From Oscillospiraceae bacterium (GTDB lineage Bacteria > Bacillota > Clostridia > Oscillospirales > Ruminococcaceae), in contig JAEDGE010000014.1 of the NCBI GenBank assembly GCA_016297675.1, forward strand, positions 1 through 20,988: DNA of 20,988 nt, read 5' to 3'. Positions 1 to 7,774 of this stretch are shown piece after piece; position 1 is the first letter of the stretch, and each line of letters opens with the position of its first letter. The position numbers were made by a program, and so were the translations under genes. Below the pieces are notes generated by a model, which ran no database searches, was not told the origin of the DNA, and saw only the letters and a list, made by a program, of their open reading frames with translations.

Positions 1-324
1 CTGCCGGAAGAAGTCGAAAACCTCTATATTGAACCAGAACGAGATATGGTCACCTTGATGACTTGTACGCCTTACGGTGTCAATTCCCATCGTCTGTTGA
101 TTCGCTCCAGACGAATTGAAACGAAATATCAGTCTCATGCAACCGTTTCCGCAGATGCTGTACAGCTGGATCCAATGCTGGTTGTACCTTGTCTTTCTGC
201 TCCGCTGCTGTTGGGCTTATTGATTTTCTGGGGCATGAGTGGTAAGCAGAAAAAACGGAAATTCCCACACGAAAATCCGCTTTCTCTATTATACAATGAG
301 AAAAATTTGAAAGATGGTGAGTGA
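1..324 (+). CDS. Class C sortase (pilin polymerase), C-terminal part only
   Basis: The reading frame is open from base 1, so the gene begins before the window. It holds the sortase active-site strand: TLMTC with the catalytic cysteine at codon 64-66, then TPYGVNSHR with the catalytic arginine at 91-93. TLxTCTPYGVNxHRLL is the signature of class C, pilus-polymerising sortases. After about 35 residues comes a hydrophobic segment (LVVPCLSAPLLLGLLIFWG) and a basic tail, which is the C-terminal membrane anchor typical of class C enzymes. The catalytic histidine lies in the missing part. The family joins pilin subunits through an LPxTG threonine and a pilin-motif lysine at the outer membrane face. 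The gene overlaps the start region of the pilin gene that follows, which is its probable substrate. Confidence 0.9.
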   Translation: MPEEVENLYIEPERDMVTLMTCTPYGVNSHRLLIRSRRIETKYQSHATVSADAVQLDPMLVVPCLSAPLLLGLLIFWGMSGKQKKRKFPHENPLSLLYNEKNLKDGE

Positions 325-1445
325 ATGTGCGAATGATGCAAAGAAAATGCCTTTCCCGAATTGCCTATAGTGCGGCAGCTCTTGTGTTCTTTCTCTGCTT
401 CTGGCTGACGCCAATGTCTTCAGCCGCTGCTGCTGACGGAACCCTGACACTGATTTGTAAAGAACAGGATACGGTTTTGCCGGATATGCCATGGAAGCTG
501 TATCGTGTCGGCGATTATCATGCAAATGGTGAATTGGTATTAGATGACGATTTTGCAGACTATCCAGTCAGTGGAAAGTTGGATACAACAGCTGCGGTAC
601 AGGATGCAGCGGATACTTTAGCGAATTTGGCTGCGGTCGATGCCATTCCACCACTTGCAACCGGAAAAACGGATGCCAATGGTACGGTTTCATTTGCACC
701 ACTGGAAACTGGTGTATATCTCATTACTGGAAAGCCGGTTGTTGTGGGCGAGAAACGGTATATTCCAGCTCCAGCATTGCTGCATCTGACAACAGAAGAC
801 GGTAGTACCACTTTTAACTGGAATGCTTATCCAAAGTTTACAGTCAGACCATTTCAAACCTCTTCCTCTGTGATGTATACATTGAGCAAAGTTTGGTTGC
901 ATGATGAAAATCAGATGTCGGATCGTCCAGCAGATCTGCTCGTTCAGCTGTATTGTAATGATCAGATGATGAAAGAAATCACTTTGAATGCAGAAAATAA
1001 CTGGTCGTATTCCTGGGAAGCCAGTGAGTTGGAAGAATGGCATGTAAAGGAAGTCTTTGTGCCAGATAATTATTTGGTTGTCTATAAACAAAATGAAACA
1101 CAATTTCTGATAGTAAATTCGCATAATGATACTGGTTCTCAGACATTGACCTCTACAACAACAGATACCACAACAACTACTACGACAACGGAAACGATTA
1201 CTACAAGCAGTGATACAGGAACAGAAACCACATCAACCAGTACAGAAATCACGACAACAACAAGTAGCACCACACTTACCAGTCATACCACTTCCAGTAC
1301 TACAAGCGGTACGACTTCCACAACGACGACCACAACCACAAAGCTTCCGGCAACCGGGCAGCTTTGGTGGCCTGTGCCTTGTATGGCAGTTGGTGGATTG
1401 GTTTTAATGGGAGTTGGCTGGCGAATGGATAAAAAAGAGGATTGA
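321..1445 (+). CDS. LPATG-anchored backbone-type pilin with Cna-B domain and Ser/Thr-rich stalk
   Basis: Numbering is from GTG 321, which overlaps the sortase stop; ATG 333 or 336 are plausible alternative starts and the ribosome site is weak (GGTGAG at 316-321). A signal peptide occupies about residues 5-38 and ends near SSAAAAD. A SpaA-like N-terminal domain (about 40-180) follows and ends in AYPKF, in which Lys172 fits the YPK pilin motif used for sortase-mediated polymerisation. Residues 186-268 match a Cna-B domain (LSKVW, W-rich centre, E-box VKEVFVPDNY). Lys190, Glu244 and Asn266 are candidates for an internal isopeptide bond. A Thr/Ser stalk spans about 274-341, followed by LPATG (342-346), a hydrophobic stretch and the tail MDKKED. 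Family knowledge: such subunits form covalent surface pili. The stalk between the folded domain and the anchor is unusual for a backbone pilin, so a minor or tip pilin remains possible. Confidence 0.86.
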   Translation: MNVRMMQRKCLSRIAYSAAALVFFLCFWLTPMSSAAAADGTLTLICKEQDTVLPDMPWKLYRVGDYHANGELVLDDDFADYPVSGKLDTTAAVQDAADTLANLAAVDAIPPLATGKTDANGTVSFAPLETGVYLITGKPVVVGEKRYIPAPALLHLTTEDGSTTFNWNAYPKFTVRPFQTSSSVMYTLSKVWLHDENQMSDRPADLLVQLYCNDQMMKEITLNAENNWSYSWEASELEEWHVKEVFVPDNYLVVYKQNETQFLIVNSHNDTGSQTLTSTTTDTTTTTTTTETITTSSDTGTETTSTSTEITTTTSSTTLTSHTTSSTTSGTTSTTTTTTTKLPATGQLWWPVPCMAVGGLVLMGVGWRMDKKED

Positions 1446-1448
1446 TGC

Positions 1449-2222
1449 ATGAAAAGATTAAAAGCAGGACATTATGTAATGCTGGCGGGGGCAGTGCTGC
1501 TGATAGCAGCACTGTCTCTTGCTGTCTGGAATTGGTATGAAAGCAGCCACAGCGGAGAAATTGCGGCAGAAATTCGGGAGGAATTGAAATCTGCATTGTC
1601 TGCATCGGAAATCTCAGATGGTGAAAACAAGCCCATTTCTACCACAGTTGTACCAGTACAAACACAGCAAACAACAACAACAATGCCACCATTTTATACG
1701 GATGCAGCCGGCTCTGTGATAGCTTCTGAAAATGCTGCCTCTCAGACAACTACTCGACCTGTCATTGCAGATGCTTGGGAAGCTTATACAACAGAAGACT
1801 CTTTTTATATGGCAGATGCAGAAGAAACATGGTATGAAATTGATGGTGAATGGTATATTGGATTGCTTTCTATTCCTTCTTTGCAGATAGAACTTCCAAT
1901 TTTTAATCATTATGTGTATGACCAGTTGCGGTATACGCCTTGCCGTTATGCCGGAAGTTATCTGACAGATAATATGATTGTTGCAGCACATAATTATAAT
2001 ACTCATTTTGGAAGAATACGACAATTGGATAGCGGCGATCTTGTGGATTTTACCGATATGCAAGGAAATGTATATCATTATCAGGTGATACAGACAGAGA
2101 TTTTGCCAGATACTGCAACAGCTGAAATGGAGGCAGGAGACTGGGACTTGACATTGTTTACTTGTACGCTTAGTGGTGCGGAGCGTGTGACAGTACGTTG
2201 TAATCGAATCATGTCTCAATAA
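1449..2222 (+). CDS. Sortase, N-terminally membrane-anchored, class unresolved
   Basis: The protein is 257 residues long, starting with MKRLK and a hydrophobic segment (about 10-28). A Thr-rich extracytoplasmic linker at about 63-105 includes QQTTTTMPP and SQTTTRP. The catalytic domain covers about 125-257. Visible catalytic residues are His181 (IVAAHNY), Cys239 (LTLFTC) and probably Arg246 (AERVTVR). The family cleaves LPxTG-type signals and transfers the protein to an amine, either on a pilin lysine or on peptidoglycan. There is no C-terminal membrane segment, so it is unlike the class C sortase upstream; TLxTC with an N-terminal anchor fits a class D/B-like or housekeeping enzyme. It starts 3 nt after the pilin stop, which suggests co-translation with its substrate and a role in anchoring the finished pilus or attaching a subunit. 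A probable terminator follows. Confidence 0.88.
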   Translation: MKRLKAGHYVMLAGAVLLIAALSLAVWNWYESSHSGEIAAEIREELKSALSASEISDGENKPISTTVVPVQTQQTTTTMPPFYTDAAGSVIASENAASQTTTRPVIADAWEAYTTEDSFYMADAEETWYEIDGEWYIGLLSIPSLQIELPIFNHYVYDQLRYTPCRYAGSYLTDNMIVAAHNYNTHFGRIRQLDSGDLVDFTDMQGNVYHYQVIQTEILPDTATAEMEAGDWDLTLFTCTLSGAERVTVRCNRIMSQ

Positions 2223-2236
2223 AATGGAATAGATTT

Positions 2237-2279
2237 AAAACGTCATGTCTGGAATAAAACTGGAATGACGTTTTATTTT
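2237..2279 (+). terminator. Probable intrinsic terminator after the sortase/pilin genes
   Basis: Perfect 10-bp inverted repeat, AAAACGTCAT at 2237-2246 and ATGACGTTTT at 2265-2274, with an 18-nt loop, followed by ATTTTT. It lies 14 nt after the sortase stop. The stem is short on G-C pairs and the loop is long, so efficiency may be modest. Confidence 0.6.
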
Positions 2280-2306
2280 TCTGAAATGTTAATTTTCTAT
2301 GTTTTG

Positions 2307-2336
2307 TTGTGCTTTTTGCAGAAAGTATGCTATAAT
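2307..2336 (+). promoter_or_regulatory. Sigma-A-type promoter of the rhomboid-like/transporter pair
   Basis: The -35 box TTGTGC is at 2307-2312 and the -10 box TATAAT at 2331-2336, with an 18-bp spacer. TGC immediately precedes the -10 box, giving an extended -10 (TGnTATAAT). The predicted start near 2343 leaves a leader of about 125 nt before the first gene. I recognise no riboswitch in that leader. Confidence 0.7.
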
Positions 2337-2471
2337 GTTTTATACTAAGTTGGAGTGCAGAATCATATTTTTTGATTTTGTAACAGAGGATTGTGTAAAA
2401 TGATATACAGTGCAGGTTTGCTGTGAAAAAGAAAGGTCTATCGAACGGGGGAAACAGAAAGGAGCATGCAT

Positions 2472-3125
2472 ATGCAGTCTACATGGTTGGAGCGATTAGA
2501 GCGGAAAATTGGACGATTTTCCATTCCCAATCTGATGAATTTAATTTTGGTGGGTATGGCAGTCGTATTTGTGTCGGATTTATTTCTCAGTGTACAATAC
2601 GATGGAGTAACGCTTTCCCAGTATCTTTATTTTGATCGTTCTGCCATTTTTCATGGAGAAGTTTGGCGGATTTTATCTTTTTTGTTTATTCCGATGGATT
2701 CCAGTCCGCTTTGGATTTTGTTTTCGATGTATTTTTATTGGCTGATTGGTAGCGGTTTGGAACGACAGTGGGGGAGTTTTCGTTTTAATGTTTTCTATTT
2801 CTGTGGTGTAATCGGTACGATTTTATCTGGTTTGATTACAGGCTATGTTGGCAATACCTATTTGAATTTTTCACTGTTTCTGGCATTCGCTCTGCTCTAT
2901 CCAGATTTTCAGATCATGCTGTTTTTTATTTTGCCCGTTAAAATGAAATGGTTGGCATGGCTGGACGTTGCCTTTTTGTTGATAGAATTTATCATGAGCA
3001 GTTGGTCAGGAAGGCTCTCTATTCTATTTGCGTTTGCAAATATCCTATTGTTTTTTGGAAAAGATTTCTGGCAGTTCTTTCAAAATCAATATCGCCGGTA
3101 TCAGTACCGCAAAAAAATGAAATGA
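2472..3125 (+). CDS. Rhomboid-like membrane protein lacking the protease catalytic motif
   Basis: A 217-residue polytopic membrane protein with about five to six hydrophobic segments and a basic C-terminus (QYRRYQYRKKMK). The segment around residues 93-110 (GSGLERQWGSFRFNVFYF) resembles the region after transmembrane helix 2 of rhomboid/Derlin proteins, where a Gly-x-Glu-x-x-trp-Gly block is common. The GxSG serine motif expected in helix 4 is replaced by NTYLNFSLFLAFA, and the histidine expected in the last helix is absent (GRLSILFAFANIL). It is therefore more likely a non-proteolytic rhomboid-fold protein, perhaps a membrane-protein binder like iRhoms or Derlins; that function is inference. 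Start choice: AAAGGAG ends at 2464, one base before ATG 2466 but 7 nt before the in-frame ATG 2472, so 2472 is preferred. The transporter gene starts 22 nt downstream. Confidence 0.75.
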   Translation: MQSTWLERLERKIGRFSIPNLMNLILVGMAVVFVSDLFLSVQYDGVTLSQYLYFDRSAIFHGEVWRILSFLFIPMDSSPLWILFSMYFYWLIGSGLERQWGSFRFNVFYFCGVIGTILSGLITGYVGNTYLNFSLFLAFALLYPDFQIMLFFILPVKMKWLAWLDVAFLLIEFIMSSWSGRLSILFAFANILLFFGKDFWQFFQNQYRRYQYRKKMK

Positions 3126-3147
3126 TTGTATGAAATGAGGCATATCT

Positions 3148-4314
3148 ATGAAACAATGGAAACGAAAAGTCTTTGCAGTTGTTCTTTTTATTGCTGCTGT
3201 TTTTCTGATTCTTGCGAATTTTGAAGAAGCATCTTTTGCATTTTCCTTTTTATTTGAACTAATTCAGCCGGTTTTGGTTGGCGGTGTCATGGCATTTTTT
3301 CTGTATATTCCGATGAATGGATATCGCAATTTGTTGCAAAAACATGCCAAAAAACAGCACAGTGAACGTTTTTGGGATAGTATTAGTTTGGTTTTGACAT
3401 TACTTTCTGTTGCAATTGTATTGGTTGCAGTTTGTGTCATTGTAATTCCGGCATTGGTGCACTCTATCAGTGATATTTACAATAAAGTGCAGATAAACTT
3501 ACCGAAGTGGATGGATCAGCTTGCGAATTATGGAATTGATACTGCTTTACTGGAAGCATGGCTGAAAAATGCAGAACAGGGACAATTGCTGCAAAAGCTG
3601 ATTGTTGGGGTTGGCAATTGGGTACCAACGATCTTTTCTGCTGCTGCCAGCACAGCAAGTGTGGTAGTAGATGCTGTAGTTGGATTTATTCTTGCCATTT
3701 ATTTATTACTGGAAAAACGTAAAATTGGTAGACAATTAGATAAATTGATGACAGCAAATCTACAAAAAAAGACTTGTCAGAAAATAAAAGATACTTGTCA
3801 ATTAATTTGTCAGACATTTCGTAGCTTTTTGTGTGGGCAGGGCTTGGAAGCAGTCATCTTAGGTGTACTGATGTTTTTGGCATTTGCAATTTGTGGCATA
3901 TCTTATTCCGGTTTGATTGGGGTGTTAACAGCAATTTGTTCTTTTATTCCGTTTGTAGGAGCGTTTTTGGCATGTTGTACCGGAGCATTACTGAATTTGA
4001 TGATTGATCCGTGGAAAGCATTGCTATGTATTATCGTTTATCTTGTTGTACAGTTTATTGAGGGCCATTTTATTTATCCGAAAGTTGTAGGAAATTCTGT
4101 CGGACTTTCTTCCTTCTGGGTGTTAGTTGCTGTACTGCTTGGGCAGAATTTGTTTGGAGTATTCGGTATGATTCTTTTTATTCCATTGACCTCTGTGATT
4201 TACACAATTTTGAAAAACGATACTAATCGAAAATTATCCCAGCAAAAAGAAACAGAAGAACTGTCAGATACGCTGGAGAAAAAAGATACATCGATAAAAA
4301 TATATAATAAATAG
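3148..4314 (+). CDS. AI-2E family transporter (PerM/YtvI-like)
   Basis: A 388-residue membrane protein. Two N-terminal hydrophobic segments (about 8-55) and one at 66-95 are followed by a soluble, partly amphipathic region (about 100-215) and a C-terminal membrane domain. The C-terminal block EGHFIYPKVVGNSVGLSSFW (from Glu305) is the diagnostic conserved motif of the AI-2E/UPF0118 family. Members export diverse small molecules or exchange ions (TqsA for AI-2, others as Na+/H+ antiporters), and the substrate cannot be read from sequence. The tail from about 362 is hydrophilic and charged (KLSQQKETEELSD). GAGG about 7 nt before ATG 3148 supports the start. It lies 22 nt after the rhomboid-like gene and is probably co-transcribed with it. 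No G-C-containing terminator is visible after it. Confidence 0.87.
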   Translation: MKQWKRKVFAVVLFIAAVFLILANFEEASFAFSFLFELIQPVLVGGVMAFFLYIPMNGYRNLLQKHAKKQHSERFWDSISLVLTLLSVAIVLVAVCVIVIPALVHSISDIYNKVQINLPKWMDQLANYGIDTALLEAWLKNAEQGQLLQKLIVGVGNWVPTIFSAAASTASVVVDAVVGFILAIYLLLEKRKIGRQLDKLMTANLQKKTCQKIKDTCQLICQTFRSFLCGQGLEAVILGVLMFLAFAICGISYSGLIGVLTAICSFIPFVGAFLACCTGALLNLMIDPWKALLCIIVYLVVQFIEGHFIYPKVVGNSVGLSSFWVLVAVLLGQNLFGVFGMILFIPLTSVIYTILKNDTNRKLSQQKETEELSDTLEKKDTSIKIYNK

Positions 4315-4390
4315 ATATATTGTTTAAAAATAGGTAAAAAATGGAATATAAAATTCACAAAATAATGTACAACACTTTTTACAATATCAA

Positions 4391-4419
4391 TTGAAATTCC
4401 TTGAAATTTCCTGTATAAT
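4391..4419 (+). promoter_or_regulatory. Near-consensus promoter of the CotH-protein gene
   Basis: TTGAAA at 4391-4396 and TATAAT at 4414-4419 are separated by 17 bp, close to the sigma-A consensus. A near-identical tandem 10-mer (TTGAAATTCC at 4391-4400, TTGAAATTTC at 4401-4410) fills the -35 box and spacer and could be an operator. The ribosome site AAGGAGGGTG at 4437-4446 is very strong. ATG 4450 hits a stop after one codon, so ATG 4455 is the start. Confidence 0.8.
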
Positions 4420-4454
4420 ATAGATAACAACTTAATAAGGAGGGTGTTCATGAT

Positions 4455-7400
4455 ATGAAAAATCTTCATCGTATTTTGCCAGTTTTGTTGGCATCTTTTC
4501 TCGCTGTTTCCTCCACAATGGGGGCAGGAATGTCTGTCATTGTACAGGCAGCAGAAGATGCCACAACGGCAGCAGACACAGAGACGGTGCAGGAACCGTC
4601 TGTTACATTTAACAATACATATGCCACAGTTGGTACAGAAGTTTCTGTTACAGTTGCTGGCATAGAAGGGTGTCATCTTGTTTGGTATCTGGACGGGGAA
4701 ACTGTTTCAACCGGGGAGACATATACCATAACAGATGCAGATTTGGAAAAGTTTCTAACAGTTGAAGCAGTTGCAGAAGACGGCACGGTACTGGCAAGCA
4801 ATGGAATGTATTGCAGTAATCTGCCGGTGGTTTATATTGACTGCCCGGATGTAAACGCAATGCACGCAGATGCATCACATAATACCTATTTTGATGCAGA
4901 TATGCGAATTCAAGGAAATGACCAGTATTCAAAGGAAAAGCAGCTCTATGATGGAAAAATTGAAATCAAAGGGCGTGGTTCTTCTACTTGGTGGTTCCCA
5001 AAGAAACCGTATAAAATCAAGTTGGATAAAAAAACCAGCTTGTTTGGTATGGGAAAGCAGAAACATTGGGTACTCATGGCAAACTATGCAGATGAAAGCT
5101 TAATGCGGAATTACACAGCAAACAATTTAGCACAAAGTCTGGGCGGTTCTGCAATGGATTCTGTTTTTGTAGATGTGGTTATGAACGGCGAGTATGTCGG
5201 AAATTATCAGCTCTGCGAACAGGTTCGCGTAGATGAAAATCGAGTAAATATTTTCAACTATGAAGATGCTGCTGAAGCGGCAGCAGATGATGTTTGTGCT
5301 GTTTCTGGTATCACTGACAAAGATGTAATTGGTGATATGGAAGACTACATGAAGGAAAATCTCGGTTGGATGACAACTGGTGTGGTAACTTTCAACGGAA
5401 TGGATTATGATGTTGCAGCAATGTATTCGGATTGGGATGTGCTGCAAGAGAAAATTGCAAACGTAGATGGTTATCTGATGGAATTGGCAACAGACGCAAA
5501 AGATGAGATTTCCAATTTTAGCACAGGAAAAAGCGTTGGAATTGCCTGCAAGTATCCGGAATTTTTGAATACCAATGAAACCATGATGCAGAGTGTAAAG
5601 GATACTGTACAGACCTTTGAAAATGCATTATATAGTAAAACAGGAAATACGACGATTGACGGCATTCCAGTTTCCTATAATTCTCTTTGTGATATGGATT
5701 CCATGTACAGCTATTGGACAACCTGCATGGTTTTCATGAATGAGATTGGACACCGCAGCAATTATTTCTATATTGAAGATGGTAAACTGTATTTCTCACC
5801 AGTTTGGGATTTTGACTGGTCTTCTGGTTGTAATATTAGTTCATGGCCGACATTGAATTATAATACATGGTGGGGACAAGGTGAATGGGCTGGCACTTGG
5901 TACTATGAGATTGGGAAGAATAGTTATTTTGCTATTAAGGAACAGGAGTATTATTGGAATCACCACGATCTGATTCATTCTTATGTGGATGCAGATGATC
6001 CGGATAGCTTTGTGAATCAGACTTATGAGTATCTGTATGCTTCCGGTTTGGCGGACTCCGCAAAATGGCAGGATACCGCTGGTTACTTGAACGGTTTTAC
6101 CGCAGAATATGAGAACATGACAACATGGCTTGCAAATCGGCTTTCTTGGATGGATGAGCAGTTTGCAACAGAAGAAAGTGCTGTCAGCAGTTTGAGCGGA
6201 ACAGTCAGCAGCAATCTGCATGTGACTGCCCAGAATGTAGATGGTTCTGCATTGGAAGCAGATGATATTTCTGTGATTACCGGTGGAGCAAAGGTACCAG
6301 CAGGCAGAGATATTCAGGTAACGGCAGCAGTGGACAACAGCTGGGAAGCAAGCTATATGGCAATTTATGTGAACAACCAGTATATAGATACGGTAAAAGC
6401 AGAAAATGGAAGTGCAACTGTAACAGTACCGGCTGCTTATTTGAACAGTGAACTGGGGACAAAGAATGTCATTCAGGCTTATGGAAAGAGTTCACCAGAT
6501 AGCGATTATTATCAGTGTACTAATTTCTTGACAGTGGTACAGTATGAGGGTGGCGATCCGATTGTAACAACGCCAACAGAAACCACGACAACGACTACCA
6601 CGACAACCACGACCATTACAACTACCACAGAAGAGCCGACAACGACTGCAACTACAACTACTACCGCACAACCGACAACAACTATGACTACTACCTCACA
6701 ACCGACAACAACAACTATGACTACTACCTCACAACCGACTACAACAACTACTACGACTACTACAGCACAGCCGACAACAACTACAACTACAACAACTACT
6801 ACAGCACAGCCGACTACAACAATTACCACAACAAAGCCAGATGCTCAAAAGGCAGTGGTACTGACGGATGTAGAATATGGAACAGCATATGATCTGTCTG
6901 CTTACAATGCAGAGGACATTACTGCAATTGGATTGCAGTTCACAAATGTTGTTCCAAATGCCGGCGGTTGCTTGGTATTGGGCGGATGGTCTGAACAGCA
7001 TCCGATTGCTTACAGCGATTTGACAGATGGTTCTATTCTCTTTACCATTCAGAATCCACAGAAGCAGATGACCATTTATAACTATTATGGTTTGGGTGCA
7101 CTGGAAAATGTAACACTCTATTATGGAGCAGAAACAGAAGTTGTAACCACACAGCCAACAACAACTCTGGCAACAACTACAAATACTGTTGCAACCACAA
7201 AAGCAACAACTACTGAGGCAACTACCACAACTGCTGTTACAACTACCAAAGCCACTACTACAACTGTTGCTGCAACTGTAACAACAGAAAAGACCACAAT
7301 GAAACAGACTACTACAGCTGAAGCATCTAAAGATCAAGTGGTATTAACTGATGTGAAATACGGCAATTCTTATTCGCTGGCTGCTTATCAGCCGTCTGCA

Positions 7401-7616
7401 ATCAAGAAAATTGTATTGCAGCTGAAGGGTGACGTTGGTTATGGATTCGGTGGTAAGTTGGTATTAGGTGGATGGACTGTACAACTGGATTATAGTGCTG
7501 CTGATTTGAACGATGACAACACGATTTCTTTTGAGATTACAAATCCGCAGGATACCATTCAGATTTTCAACTACTGGGGAAATATGGAACTCGAAAGCGT
7601 TACGTTGATTTATTAA
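4455..7616 (+). CDS. Secreted CotH-kinase-family protein with two Thr-rich linkers and duplicated C-terminal modules
   Basis: A 1053-residue protein. The signal peptide (1-32/33) has a cleavage site near VQAAE. A short beta-sandwich-like domain (about 48-118) is followed by the CotH domain (about 127-571). CotH hallmarks are KGRGSSTWW with downstream KKPYKIKL (from 172), MANYADESLMRNY, YVGNYQLCEQVRVDENRVNIF and PVWDFDW (449-455), with Asp452/Asp454 as candidate metal or catalytic acids. A further beta-rich domain spans about 582-702. Linker 1 (about 708-796) is almost pure threonine with Gln-Pro spacers, linker 2 spans about 895-955. Two related modules of about 95 residues follow (797-893 and 958-1053), each with VVLTDVxYG, LVLGGW and an N-Pro-Q block. 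Known: CotH proteins are secretory-type kinases, and CotH modules occur in ruminococcal fibre-degradation proteins. Inference: the terminal modules bind polysaccharide or the cell surface. No dockerin or LPxTG is visible. It stands alone between its own promoter and terminator. Confidence 0.88.
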   Translation: MKNLHRILPVLLASFLAVSSTMGAGMSVIVQAAEDATTAADTETVQEPSVTFNNTYATVGTEVSVTVAGIEGCHLVWYLDGETVSTGETYTITDADLEKFLTVEAVAEDGTVLASNGMYCSNLPVVYIDCPDVNAMHADASHNTYFDADMRIQGNDQYSKEKQLYDGKIEIKGRGSSTWWFPKKPYKIKLDKKTSLFGMGKQKHWVLMANYADESLMRNYTANNLAQSLGGSAMDSVFVDVVMNGEYVGNYQLCEQVRVDENRVNIFNYEDAAEAAADDVCAVSGITDKDVIGDMEDYMKENLGWMTTGVVTFNGMDYDVAAMYSDWDVLQEKIANVDGYLMELATDAKDEISNFSTGKSVGIACKYPEFLNTNETMMQSVKDTVQTFENALYSKTGNTTIDGIPVSYNSLCDMDSMYSYWTTCMVFMNEIGHRSNYFYIEDGKLYFSPVWDFDWSSGCNISSWPTLNYNTWWGQGEWAGTWYYEIGKNSYFAIKEQEYYWNHHDLIHSYVDADDPDSFVNQTYEYLYASGLADSAKWQDTAGYLNGFTAEYENMTTWLANRLSWMDEQFATEESAVSSLSGTVSSNLHVTAQNVDGSALEADDISVITGGAKVPAGRDIQVTAAVDNSWEASYMAIYVNNQYIDTVKAENGSATVTVPAAYLNSELGTKNVIQAYGKSSPDSDYYQCTNFLTVVQYEGGDPIVTTPTETTTTTTTTTTTITTTTEEPTTTATTTTTAQPTTTMTTTSQPTTTTMTTTSQPTTTTTTTTTAQPTTTTTTTTTTAQPTTTITTTKPDAQKAVVLTDVEYGTAYDLSAYNAEDITAIGLQFTNVVPNAGGCLVLGGWSEQHPIAYSDLTDGSILFTIQNPQKQMTIYNYYGLGALENVTLYYGAETEVVTTQPTTTLATTTNTVATTKATTTEATTTTAVTTTKATTTTVAATVTTEKTTMKQTTTAEASKDQVVLTDVKYGNSYSLAAYQPSAIKKIVLQLKGDVGYGFGGKLVLGGWTVQLDYSAADLNDDNTISFEITNPQDTIQIFNYWGNMELESVTLIY
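6571..6840 (+). repeat. Tandem repeats encoding the first Thr-rich linker of the CotH protein
   Basis: Low-complexity ACN codons interrupted by AQP/SQP units. Within it a 33-bp unit is repeated directly, 6681-6713 and 6714-6746, with 32 of 33 bases identical. Further diverged units of about 36-39 bp containing GCACAGCCGAC follow up to about 6830. The in-frame 11-codon period means copy-number change would lengthen or shorten the linker without a frameshift. Confidence 0.85.
7147..7320 (+). repeat. Second Thr-rich linker of the CotH protein
   Basis: A second low-complexity ACN-rich stretch separates the two C-terminal modules. It uses Lys-Ala-Thr and Val-Ala-Thr spacers rather than the Ala-Gln-Pro/Ser-Gln-Pro spacers of the first linker, and no near-perfect long unit is visible, so it looks older or independently built. 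Confidence 0.75.
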
Positions 7617-7642
7617 AAATTCATTGTTTGTCAATCTTTTGG

Positions 7643-7678
7643 GGCTGCTGCAAGAAATTGCAGCAGCCTTCGCTTTTT
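7643..7678 (+). terminator. Strong intrinsic terminator after the CotH-protein gene
   Basis: GGCTGCTGCAA at 7643-7653 and its exact reverse complement at 7658-7668 form an 11-bp G-C-rich stem closed by a GAAA loop, followed by TTCGCTTTTT. It begins 26 nt after the CotH stop and separates that gene from the yicC operon. Confidence 0.93.
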
Positions 7679-7774
7679 ATTTATAAAATTTTTTGACTTC
7701 GCCGCAAGATATTTTTTCTATTACTTGGGACAAACAAGGGAAGAAAAGAAATGGAATTCTTTTCAGGAATAGCC

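Noticed and set aside
2423..2635. 70-codon + strand frame overlapping the rhomboid-like gene
   Set aside because: It lacks a good ribosome site and mostly overlaps a clearly coding membrane-protein frame.
4299..4321. AATATAT/ATATATT inverted repeat around the transporter stop codon
   Set aside because: It consists of A-T pairs only and lacks a following T-run of use; too weak to call a terminator.
6512..6829. Long minus-strand open frame of almost pure valine
   Set aside because: It is the antisense of the Thr-codon repeat (ACN read backwards gives GTN-type codons), with no ribosome site and no family resemblance.
6660..6835. Regularly spaced short repeats resembling a CRISPR array
   Set aside because: Units are in frame, encode the Thr-rich linker, have no unique spacers and lie inside the CotH gene.
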